DNA of 5,174 nucleotides from Armatimonadota bacterium. GTDB lineage: Bacteria > Armatimonadota > UBA5829. Both the position numbers and the translations under genes were made by a program. The notes under the pieces were generated by a model. That model had not been told where the DNA came from. It saw only the letters and a program-made list of their open reading frames with translations, and did no database searches. This document shows positions 1 through 5,174 of the stretch, piece after piece (positions within the stretch are counted from its first letter, which is position 1; the number at the start of each line of letters is the position of its first letter). The DNA lies in contig JAOAGX010000171.1 of NCBI GenBank assembly GCA_026415535.1, forward strand, positions 1 to 5,174, read 5' to 3'.

Positions 1-19
1 AGATGTGTATAAGAGACAG
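1..19 (+). other. Nextera/Tn5 mosaic-end adaptor (non-genomic)
   Basis: The first 19 bases, AGATGTGTATAAGAGACAG, match exactly the Tn5 mosaic end used in Illumina Nextera libraries. Genomic sequence begins at about base 20. This is library-construction sequence, not a natural transposon end: no transposase gene lies beside it and the same sequence occurs inverted at the other end of the window. Confidence 0.97.
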
Positions 20-426
20 ACCCAGCGTCCGCCGCAGCAGTAAAGGACTCGTCGCTGATACTCCTGCGCAAGGATGAGTTCCTTGATATCCTTCGCCTAA
101 ATCCTCAAGTGGGACTCAGCCTAATGGCGTCGATGGCAACTTGGGCGCACCGTCTGGTGCAGAGCATCGAGGCACTAACGCTCAAGGATGCCGGTGCGCG
201 TTTAGCCGCTTATATCCTCGCGCGAGCGACTTCCGCGCGCGACGGAGTCGAAATCGACCTTCCAATAGCGAAACAAGTCATCGCTTCTCACCTCGGAATG
301 ACTGGCGAGACGTTTTCGCGTCTGCTTGCGCGTTTCGAAGCTGACGGACTTATTGCCACCCAAAGCCGTAGGATCAAACTGATGTCGGTAGAAGGCCTCA
401 AAGAAATAGCCGAGTTTGGCAAGTAG
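20..426 (+). CDS. Crp/Fnr-family transcriptional regulator, C-terminal part (5'-truncated)
   Basis: A DNA-binding regulator of the Crp/Fnr superfamily, truncated at its 5' end by the fragment boundary. The frame is open from the adaptor junction, so the first genomic codon is at 22 and 134 residues are visible. The GTG at 109 is an internal codon, not the start. Residues 1-18 (PASAAAVKDSSLILLRKD) resemble the end of the cyclic-nucleotide-binding beta-roll. Residues about 19-55 (FLDILRLNPQV onward) are the long dimerisation helix. Residues about 83-111 are the helix-turn-helix with recognition helix GETFSR (E96, S99, R100; GAG at 307-309), followed by the wing. In this superfamily E..SR is the signature that reads TTGAT-type half-sites, as in Fnr and Dnr. 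The ligand cannot be told because the sensor domain, including any Fe-S cysteines, is missing. The gene ends in tandem stops, TAG TGA (424-429). Its target genes are unknown. Confidence 0.9.
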
Positions 427-433
427 TGAGAAA

Positions 434-449
434 CGCGCAACGTAGCGCG
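434..449 (+). terminator. Weak hairpin just after the regulator gene
   Basis: A perfect 5-bp GC-only stem, CGCGC (434-438) with GCGCG (445-449), around the 6-nt loop AACGTA. It lies 7 bases after the regulator stop codon, where a terminator would be expected. No U-tract follows (the next bases are AGCTCCAGG), so it is not a canonical intrinsic terminator, and a stem this short could arise by chance. Confidence 0.2.
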
Positions 450-603
450 AGCTCCAGGATTTGACATTGCCCGATTTGAAAAATTACTGGCTCAGCATGA
501 CAAGATGAACTAGAATTACACATATGCGAGGACAGTGAGACGTTGGCAGAGTGCACAATCAGACGGGAACACGCCCCCGGGCTTGGCGGTCCATAAATAG
601 ATA

Positions 604-632
604 CCGACACCGACGTCCAATAATGGTAAGAT
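604..632 (+). promoter_or_regulatory. Candidate extended -10 sigma70-type promoter for the LptD-like gene
   Basis: CCGACA (604-609) matches TTGACA at 4 of 6 positions. A 17-bp spacer separates it from TAAGAT (627-632), which matches TATAAT at 4 of 6. The -10 hexamer is directly preceded by TGG (624-626), an extended -10 TGn element. Transcription would start near 639-640, giving a leader of about 70 nt before the ATG at 712. Geometry and position fit, but each hexamer is only moderate and the organism's sigma-factor preferences are unknown. Confidence 0.33.
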
Positions 633-660
633 TGCGCGTTCGATCACGCCTTCCGCTTGG

Positions 661-694
661 GGAATCTGTCTCAAAAGCCTCGGGACACAGTTCC
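661..694 (+). other. Imperfect hairpin in the leader of the LptD-like gene
   Basis: GGAA (661-664) pairs with TTCC (691-694). After a bulged T665, CTGT (666-669) pairs with ACAG (687-690). A C-C mismatch and a TC/GA pair (671-672 with 684-685) follow. This gives 10 pairs with one bulge and one mismatch, closing an 11-nt loop. It ends 17 nt before the ATG at 712, close to the ribosome-binding region, so an effect on translation is conceivable. Stability was not calculated. Confidence 0.25.
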
Positions 695-711
695 GGTGTA
701 TTATATCCCTG

Positions 712-2655
712 ATGCGCGCATTTCTGGCAATTTGTATTGTGCTCTCGTTGTGTCCGGCATCTCCCGCGGCAGTCGGAAGTTACTCGATGTGGCTTTCGTC
801 TCATCCGCAGGCGATCGTGGCCGACGCCCACAGTTCCGCAACGATCACTGCAGAGGTGCGTGACCCGTCGGGCCGCGCAGTACCTGACGGAACGCCAGTC
901 GACTTCACAACTAACCTAGGGATCATCGAACGACGAGCGCGCACCATTGCGGGGGTCGCTCGGGTCCGCCTTGAAAGTGGAACCACAACCGGCACCGCAC
1001 TGATCTCGGCAGTAGCTGCCGATGGAAATGCAGTCGCGCAGCTTCGCGTGGATTTCCTCGAACCGGGAACTGAGATGTTCGACGAGTCGTTTATCTCGGT
1101 CGAGTCGCCAAAGTATCTGGGATATGACGTAGATAGTCAGATCGTCGATTCGGCTGGAGGAGTCACGATTTACCACAGAGGACTTACCATCACTGCCGAA
1201 GAAGCCCAAATCGACCTAAAAACGAACATCCTCCGAGCAAAAGCCCGCACTGGCGGCGACCCAATCAAGATCAAGCAGGGCGAAAAGCTTCTCCGCGCCG
1301 CCGCGCTGTATTATTACCTCGAAACTATGAAAGGCATCCTGATAGAGCTGCCAGACGAGGGCGCTAGGCGGATTCGATTTCGAGGCAGAGATTTCTTCGC
1401 CGAACCCTGGAATGACGAGGCCACTTCCGAGCCGCAAACCGACCTCGTCAACTTTGACTTCCAGCCTATCTCTAAAAGCAAGCTCTTCGTCCGGTGTCGC
1501 AGTCTTATCATCCGTCCGGGCATTGAAATCAAGTTCAAACGAGCCAGCTATTACGTGGATGGTGACAAAATGCTTAGCGTGCCACTTCAGGTAATCTCGC
1601 TCAGGGGAGAAAGTGGTGGAACCGGTCAGATGCTTGCTTATGGCACGGAGGGTGTCCGGCTTGATTTGCCGCTCTACTATTTACTTACCCCGACATCAAC
1701 CGGAGCTTTAAGGCTTAGACACTCCGAGTCCACCGGATGGGGCTACTACTCCGACCGCGAGGGATGGCAGGTCGATATTGATCAGGACTACAATATCGGC
1801 GGTTTTGCGGAGGGTCGATTTTCAATCAACCGGATCAATTCGAGTGACTGGGGCATTCGTTGGAACCAGCGCACAGAGTTCGCCAACGACTCCCGGCTCT
1901 ATACATATCTCGACTTTCCCGCGCGCCGCGATCTATACGGAACCATCGACTACAGCCGATCGATGCGCAACTATACCTGGGCAGTGAACTTCCGGGGCGA
2001 CAAGATGCGCAATGTTGACGGACGATGTTGGATAAGCACATACCTGCAGTCGCGCGCGAAGCCTCTTATCGGAGACGCAGTGATCTATGCGATAACCACC
2101 CGCCTTTCCTACAACACAAATCTCACCGGAGACCGCGACAAACTTGGTCGTGGTATCGGGCTGCAATTCTACGGCAAACCGATTCTGTTTGGTCACCAGA
2201 CTACTTTAAATACCTCCCTGAATATCGCGCGAGACTGGGGCGGAGCGAACCCCGGCGCGACAGTTTTTGCAAACATTGGCCTATTTCGTATGCTCGGAAC
2301 CGTAGGCATGACAAGCCTCACATACAGTTACTCCTGGGCCGACTCGATCTATGGCTACAACGCCCAGCGACTAAGCGCAAATTTGTCACTTTCCCCTACA
2401 TCCGGTTGGGGAGCCAGCATCTACGCCACATACGGTATGAATGACCACACTCTCAGCGCGTTCGGCGACTTGGGCTATACGTTTCCTGGCGACTGGAGAC
2501 TGAGCTTTCTCAGCACGCTCCAAAGATTCCAGTATGTGGACTTCTCCGACTTCGAAATTGCCCTTTCAAAGCTGTTGGGCCGGCAGGAAGCACGACTAAC
2601 CTGGTCGCAATCGCGCAAACGTGTTAGGTTCGAATTCACCACTGCCAGGTTCTGA
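712..2655 (+). CDS. LptD/OstA-like outer-membrane protein with N-terminal Big_1 Ig-like domain
   Basis: A 647-residue exported protein probably working in the outer membrane, most simply as the LptD-type component that receives lipopolysaccharide or a related lipid from the periplasmic Lpt bridge. Residues 1-20 are a signal peptide (hydrophobic FLAICIVLSL, cleavage near SPAA). Residues about 24-115 form a bacterial Ig-like Big_1 domain: TITAEVRDPSGRAVPDGTPV, DFTTNLG, GVARVRLESGTTTGTA. Residues about 126-285 resemble the OstA/LptA beta-jellyroll (GGVTIYHRGLTITAEEAQID). About 305-647 is rich in alternating aromatic/polar strands typical of a barrel and ends in Phe647, as outer-membrane proteins usually do. 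E. coli LptD is 784 residues without an Ig domain, so this barrel is short. The mature protein has only two cysteines, C262 and C439. The ATG at 712 is the first ATG, GTG or TTG after the in-frame stop at 598, so the start is secure, although no clear Shine-Dalgarno precedes it. It could instead be a non-LPS OstA-family porin-like protein. Confidence 0.72.
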   Translation: MRAFLAICIVLSLCPASPAAVGSYSMWLSSHPQAIVADAHSSATITAEVRDPSGRAVPDGTPVDFTTNLGIIERRARTIAGVARVRLESGTTTGTALISAVAADGNAVAQLRVDFLEPGTEMFDESFISVESPKYLGYDVDSQIVDSAGGVTIYHRGLTITAEEAQIDLKTNILRAKARTGGDPIKIKQGEKLLRAAALYYYLETMKGILIELPDEGARRIRFRGRDFFAEPWNDEATSEPQTDLVNFDFQPISKSKLFVRCRSLIIRPGIEIKFKRASYYVDGDKMLSVPLQVISLRGESGGTGQMLAYGTEGVRLDLPLYYLLTPTSTGALRLRHSESTGWGYYSDREGWQVDIDQDYNIGGFAEGRFSINRINSSDWGIRWNQRTEFANDSRLYTYLDFPARRDLYGTIDYSRSMRNYTWAVNFRGDKMRNVDGRCWISTYLQSRAKPLIGDAVIYAITTRLSYNTNLTGDRDKLGRGIGLQFYGKPILFGHQTTLNTSLNIARDWGGANPGATVFANIGLFRMLGTVGMTSLTYSYSWADSIYGYNAQRLSANLSLSPTSGWGASIYATYGMNDHTLSAFGDLGYTFPGDWRLSFLSTLQRFQYVDFSDFEIALSKLLGRQEARLTWSQSRKRVRFEFTTARF

Positions 2656-2685
2656 TGCGCACGGAAGATTACCGCCGCAATAATA

Positions 2686-2726
2686 AGCCTGTTCCAGCCA
2701 TAGTGGATAGTTGGCTGGGGCAGGCT
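2686..2726 (+). terminator. Strong 15-bp stem-loop after the LptD-like gene
   Basis: AGCCTGTTCCAGCCA (2686-2700) pairs along its whole length with TGGCTGGGGCAGGCT (2712-2726) around an 11-nt loop. Thirteen pairs are Watson-Crick and two adjacent ones are U.G wobbles (T2692-G2720, T2693-G2719). The stem begins 30 nt after the stop codon at 2655. No U-run follows, so it is not a classical intrinsic terminator. It may be a U-less terminator, an mRNA 3'-end stabiliser or processing site, or a REP-like palindrome. The structure itself is certain from the sequence; its role is inferred. Confidence 0.5.
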
Positions 2727-2742
2727 CCGAAATCTCTGGGGC

Positions 2743-2756
2743 TGCGATCTATCGCA
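2743..2756 (+). other. Small second stem-loop in the gene 2 / gene 3 spacer
   Basis: TGCGA (2743-2747) pairs with TCGCA (2752-2756) around the tetraloop TCTA. The symmetry extends to 6 bp if the loop shrinks to CT. It lies 16 nt after the large stem-loop and 53 nt before the GTG start of the next gene. Short palindromes like this are common by chance, so only its position makes it worth recording. Confidence 0.2.
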
Positions 2757-2796
2757 ACAGGTCAAGTGACTCCGATTCCAAACTAACGGCCGCTAT

Positions 2797-2802
2797 AGGA
2801 GA
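2797..2802 (+). promoter_or_regulatory. Shine-Dalgarno site fixing the GTG start of the DUF4838 gene
   Basis: AGGAGA lies 7 nt before the GTG at 2810, which is ideal spacing. An in-frame TAA at 2807-2809 immediately precedes that GTG, so translation cannot begin earlier. The nearby ATG at 2819 would sit 16 nt from the site, which is too far. The site contrasts with the LptD-like gene, which has no comparable motif. Confidence 0.8.
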
Positions 2803-2809
2803 AACGTAA

Positions 2810-5149
2810 GTGAAAGCGATGTTGTGTTGTCCACTCTTGGCAATCTTGGCAATCGCAATCTGCGAAACTCGAGGTGCAGAACTGCATCGAGAACCTGAAG
2901 CCGCAATACTGCTACCCTCAAGACCGACCGATGTAGAGCTTTTTGCTGCTAGAGAGCTGGCGCGATGTCTCACGGAATCTGCCGGTTGGAAAATGAGAGT
3001 AGGCCAACACACAAAGTCCGCAAGGACATTTTGGATCGGCCAAATTGATTCTAGGCGTATGACAGACTTCCCCTTAGGCGAAATAAAGAAGCGCAGCCGA
3101 ATGCTCCAAGATGACGGAGTTTGCATATTTTCTTGGAAAAACGGTCTCGTTCTGGTTGGCAAAGGCAAAAGAGGACCATTGAATGCGGTGTACACTTACC
3201 TTGAAAAACTTGTAGGATGCCGCTGGCCGGAGCCTGGACGTGAATATATACCAAAGCACTCATCTATCAAGATCAAAGGCGTGGACCTGGTTCACAACCC
3301 GGGCTTTACATATCGAGGCATAGCAATACACGGAAGATGCAGCGCTGATTGGTTCGTCTCGATCATCGAGTGGATGGCGAAGAACCGTATGAACTATATA
3401 CAGATTTTCCCTGGGCACTACGAAGAAGTCCGTCCTTTGGCAATAAAAAAACTTAACGAACTCGGCATATCGGCAAATATAGGTGGACACACAAGGGAGT
3501 TTTTCTTTCCTTCAGACCGTTATTTTGCAGATCATCCGGAATACTTCGCTTTAGTCGAGGGCAAAAGGGTGCCCCACACTCAGATTTGCTACTCCAACTT
3601 CGAGTCCGTCGACATCTACGCGGCCAATGTCGTTGATTACCTGAGTAACAGGCCGGAGATCAAGATTGCGAGTCTTTGGCCTTCGGACGGTTACGGGTTC
3701 TGTGAGTGCGAAAAGTGCAAATCGGGTCCCACAACCGATACAATCCTTGAGTACATCAACAGAGTTTCGAGTAAGGTGCACGCGCGTCGCCCGGATGTTA
3801 AGCTGGAGTTTCTTTCCTACATACATTACACCACGCCGCCTGAAAAGGTTCGTCCTCTACCATACGTGATTCCGACCTACTGCGAGTACTGGTCTCGAAA
3901 CCAATTCCACCCGATTACTACCGATTTGCTAGATAACGCCAAATGCCGCCGGGAACTCACTGAGTGGATTCAGAAGTCGCGCGAGGTGACAGTATTCTCA
4001 TACTATGGCGACGACTGCATAAAGCGCTTTCTTTATCAGCCGATCATCGATGTGGTAGTTGAAGACGCAGCTTTTTACCGAGGTTCAGGGCTGAAGGGCA
4101 ACTTCGTATTGCTTACCAATCCGGAAAGCTGGTGGTCAAACGCGCCACACATATATGCCTACGCTCGCGTTGCCTGGGACCCGGGTTTGACCGCAAAGCA
4201 AATCGAAAGCGACTACTATCTTTCCCTCTACGGCTCGGCATCCTCGGCCATGCTTGAACACCACCAAGCTTGTAAAGCTCTTTTTTCTGCAAAGACACCG
4301 CAAGGCGATACGGTCGAGAACGTATTGTTCAACTTGAACCTCGCGAAATTCGACCCGTCCAAACTCGACGCTACCCTCAAACAATGGGAGACGACTATCC
4401 CCAAACTCACCGAGGCCCTTTCCAAAGCCAAACTATCAAAATCCGACCCTTTTGTGCTGAGCAGGATAGGCAAGCTGGAAAGTGCTGCTCGCTACACGGA
4501 CCTGACTTTCCGCGCAGTTTGCGAACTGAGTGCGATGAACGCGGACAAGACGGGTGACCATCCACGAAAAGCGGTCGATCTGATCCTGAAGGCCCTCGAA
4601 GAAGAAGTAGTTGCTCAAGATGATGCCAAGGGATACCGGAGCGCGAATATCCGTCTGGCAGAGTTGGCAAGACTAGCAGGACTCGATGATGCGAATTGGT
4701 TGGCTGGCGGCATCCAGGCCTACAAGCGATACAACAAGTCAGGAATATGGCGTTGGTCAACAGATGATATTGAACCATCCGACAAGGCAAACCCCAAGAC
4801 GGTGATAATAGAAGTAACCGATAAGTTGACGAATCCCGGAGACTACGAAGTAACTTGGGAATATCTTTTAGGTATGGACGGTTTGTCCATACTGAGTACG
4901 GGCTTGTATGTTTCGGATAAACCGAATCCGAGTCTGAAAGACTTGGTAGAAGTATCCGTAGACAGACACGAAGGCTTTACCGGAAGTGAGAATCGGGCTA
5001 ATGTCTACTCGCTGCGACTGCCAGGTATTGAGACGGGAAAACGATATTTTGTAGTGGGTGTCGTTTATGACGAACGCAACTTCGACACCTACGGTCAGGT
5101 TACTCTCATTGAAAATAGAGGTCTGTTTTTTCGGTATCCTAGGAGCTAG
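2810..5149 (+). CDS. Secreted DUF4838 / alpha-glucuronidase-like glycosidase family protein
   Basis: A 779-residue exported protein of the DUF4838 type, which resembles glycoside hydrolases of the alpha-glucuronidase kind. Substrate and activity are not established for the family, so a polysaccharide role is inferred. Residues 1-23 are a Sec signal peptide (LLAILAIAIC core); Cys18 follows Ile, so it is a poor lipobox. Residues about 30-150 form the N-terminal alpha/beta domain seen before GH67 and GH20 catalytic domains (FAARELARCL; AVYTYLEKLVGCRWPEPG). Residues about 165-455 are the TIM-barrel-like DUF4838 core: FTYRGIAIHG, IEWMAKNRMNYIQIF, GGHTREFF, LWPSDGYGFCECEKC, YCEYWSRN, TNPESWW. D293, H227 and E438 are candidate active-site residues; C298, C300 and C303 form a CxCxxC cluster. 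About 456-640 is mostly helical and about 660-779 is a beta-rich domain like a carbohydrate-binding or Ig-like sandwich. The GTG start is fixed by the upstream AGGAGA and in-frame TAA. The C-terminus is complete, the TAG lying just before the adaptor. Anything downstream is unseen. Confidence 0.85.
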   Translation: MKAMLCCPLLAILAIAICETRGAELHREPEAAILLPSRPTDVELFAARELARCLTESAGWKMRVGQHTKSARTFWIGQIDSRRMTDFPLGEIKKRSRMLQDDGVCIFSWKNGLVLVGKGKRGPLNAVYTYLEKLVGCRWPEPGREYIPKHSSIKIKGVDLVHNPGFTYRGIAIHGRCSADWFVSIIEWMAKNRMNYIQIFPGHYEEVRPLAIKKLNELGISANIGGHTREFFFPSDRYFADHPEYFALVEGKRVPHTQICYSNFESVDIYAANVVDYLSNRPEIKIASLWPSDGYGFCECEKCKSGPTTDTILEYINRVSSKVHARRPDVKLEFLSYIHYTTPPEKVRPLPYVIPTYCEYWSRNQFHPITTDLLDNAKCRRELTEWIQKSREVTVFSYYGDDCIKRFLYQPIIDVVVEDAAFYRGSGLKGNFVLLTNPESWWSNAPHIYAYARVAWDPGLTAKQIESDYYLSLYGSASSAMLEHHQACKALFSAKTPQGDTVENVLFNLNLAKFDPSKLDATLKQWETTIPKLTEALSKAKLSKSDPFVLSRIGKLESAARYTDLTFRAVCELSAMNADKTGDHPRKAVDLILKALEEEVVAQDDAKGYRSANIRLAELARLAGLDDANWLAGGIQAYKRYNKSGIWRWSTDDIEPSDKANPKTVIIEVTDKLTNPGDYEVTWEYLLGMDGLSILSTGLYVSDKPNPSLKDLVEVSVDRHEGFTGSENRANVYSLRLPGIETGKRYFVVGVVYDERNFDTYGQVTLIENRGLFFRYPRS
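2837..2854 (+). repeat. In-frame 9-bp tandem duplication in signal-peptide codons
   Basis: TTGGCAATC occurs twice in perfect tandem (2837-2845 and 2846-2854), followed by a partial copy, GCAATC (2855-2860). It encodes Leu-Ala-Ile twice and then Ala-Ile in the hydrophobic core of the DUF4838 protein's signal peptide. The unit is a multiple of three, so gain or loss of a copy would change core length without a frameshift. Confidence 0.85.
4872..4892 (+). repeat. Perfect inverted repeat inside the DUF4838 gene
   Basis: GTATGGAC (4872-4879) and GTCCATAC (4885-4892) are exact reverse complements around the 5-nt loop GGTTT. G4871 and T4893 could add a wobble pair. The repeat lies in the C-terminal beta-rich domain (codons for GMDGLSI) and the reading frame runs through it. 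The structure is plain in the sequence; no function is known. Confidence 0.6.
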
Positions 5150-5151
5150 GC

Positions 5152-5174
5152 CTGTCTCTTATACACATCTCCGA
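5152..5174 (-). other. Nextera/Tn5 mosaic-end adaptor, read-2 side (non-genomic)
   Basis: CTGTCTCTTATACACATCT (5152-5170) is the reverse complement of the mosaic end at bases 1-19. The next bases, CCGA, match the start of the Illumina Nextera read-2 (i7-side) adaptor. Genomic sequence therefore stops at 5151, two bases after the DUF4838 stop codon. Confidence 0.97.

Noticed and set aside
109..426. A complete 105-residue small regulator starting at GTG 109
   Set aside because: The frame is open back to the adaptor and the upstream 29 codons match the end of a Crp/Fnr sensor domain and the start of the dimer helix, so this is a truncated larger protein.
461..490. Perfect -35 hexamer TTGACA at 461-466 as a promoter
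   Set aside because: No acceptable -10 lies 16-18 bp downstream; the hexamers there are ATTACT, TTACTG and TACTGG. TAGAAT at 511-516 is too far away and has no good -35 of its own.
535..600. Short ORF from GTG 535 (21 codons plus stop), and an overlapping TTG 543 ORF, as a leader peptide
   Set aside because: The AGGA at 529-532 is only 2 nt from the GTG, there is no recognisable peptide character, and neither frame leads into gene 2.
657..863. TTG-initiated + strand ORF overlapping the start of the LptD-like gene
   Set aside because: It is in another frame, lacks a ribosome site, and its product has no domain character. The LptD-like frame supplies a signal peptide and an Ig domain over the same bases.
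2861..2863. Cys18 of the DUF4838 protein as a lipoprotein attachment cysteine
   Set aside because: The residue before it is Ile, whereas a lipobox needs Gly, Ala or Ser there. An ordinary Sec signal peptide is more likely.
2749..3195. 148-codon minus-strand ORF antisense to the DUF4838 gene
   Set aside because: The product is low-complexity, serine- and proline-rich, with no recognisable motif. The + strand frame here encodes a conserved domain with a signal peptide and ribosome site.
20..5151. A circular replicon opened by one tagmentation event
   Set aside because: Opening a circle once with Tn5 would leave the same 9 bp at both genomic ends. The first nine (ACCCAGCGT) and last nine (GAGCTAGGC) genomic bases differ, and there is no replication gene.
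1..5174. Terminal inverted repeats suggesting a composite transposon or other mobile element
   Set aside because: The repeats are exactly the Nextera mosaic end, one of them followed by read-2 adaptor bases. There is no transposase or other mobility gene between them.

Overview
The window looks like a single tagmented fragment of a diderm (two-membrane) environmental bacterium. Both ends are Illumina Nextera/Tn5 mosaic-end adaptor (1-19, and 5152-5170 followed by CCGA), so only about 20-5151 is genomic. All genes are on the + strand. The organism must have an outer membrane, because the central gene encodes an LptD/OstA-like outer-membrane barrel protein. An Ig-like domain on an LptD-like protein, next to a secreted DUF4838 glycosidase-like protein, would fit Armatimonadota or perhaps the Planctomycetota/Verrucomicrobiota group. 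That placement is an inference and is weak without a database search.

Layout. (1) 20-426 is the C-terminal 134 residues of a Crp/Fnr-family transcription regulator, truncated by the fragment end, with a complete winged helix-turn-helix. (2) 427-711 is a 285-bp intergenic region with a weak hairpin after the regulator, a plausible extended -10 promoter at 604-632 and an imperfect hairpin at 661-694. I see no RNA gene or convincing small ORF there. (3) 712-2655 encodes a 647-aa exported protein: signal peptide, one bacterial Ig-like (Big_1) domain, an OstA/LptA-type beta-jellyroll and a C-terminal beta-barrel ending in Phe. (4) 2656-2809 is a 154-bp spacer with a long, strand-specific stem-loop (2686-2726), a second small stem, and a strong Shine-Dalgarno sequence. 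(5) 2810-5149 encodes a 779-aa exported protein: alpha-glucuronidase-type N-terminal domain, DUF4838 TIM-barrel-like core, helical region and C-terminal beta-sandwich. Its stop codon lies two bases before the right adaptor.

How the genes relate. The gaps of 285 and 154 bp, the promoter-like signal before gene 2 and the strong hairpin before gene 3 argue for separate or partly uncoupled transcription units rather than one tight operon. Genes 2 and 3 both act in the cell envelope: one probably inserts a lipid or glycolipid in the outer membrane, the other probably processes a glycan outside the cytoplasm. Nothing in the sequence ties the Crp/Fnr protein to either. The least ordinary items are the Big_1-OstA-barrel architecture and the 41-nt stem-loop between genes 2 and 3. 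I found no CRISPR array, insertion sequence, prophage or defence system.
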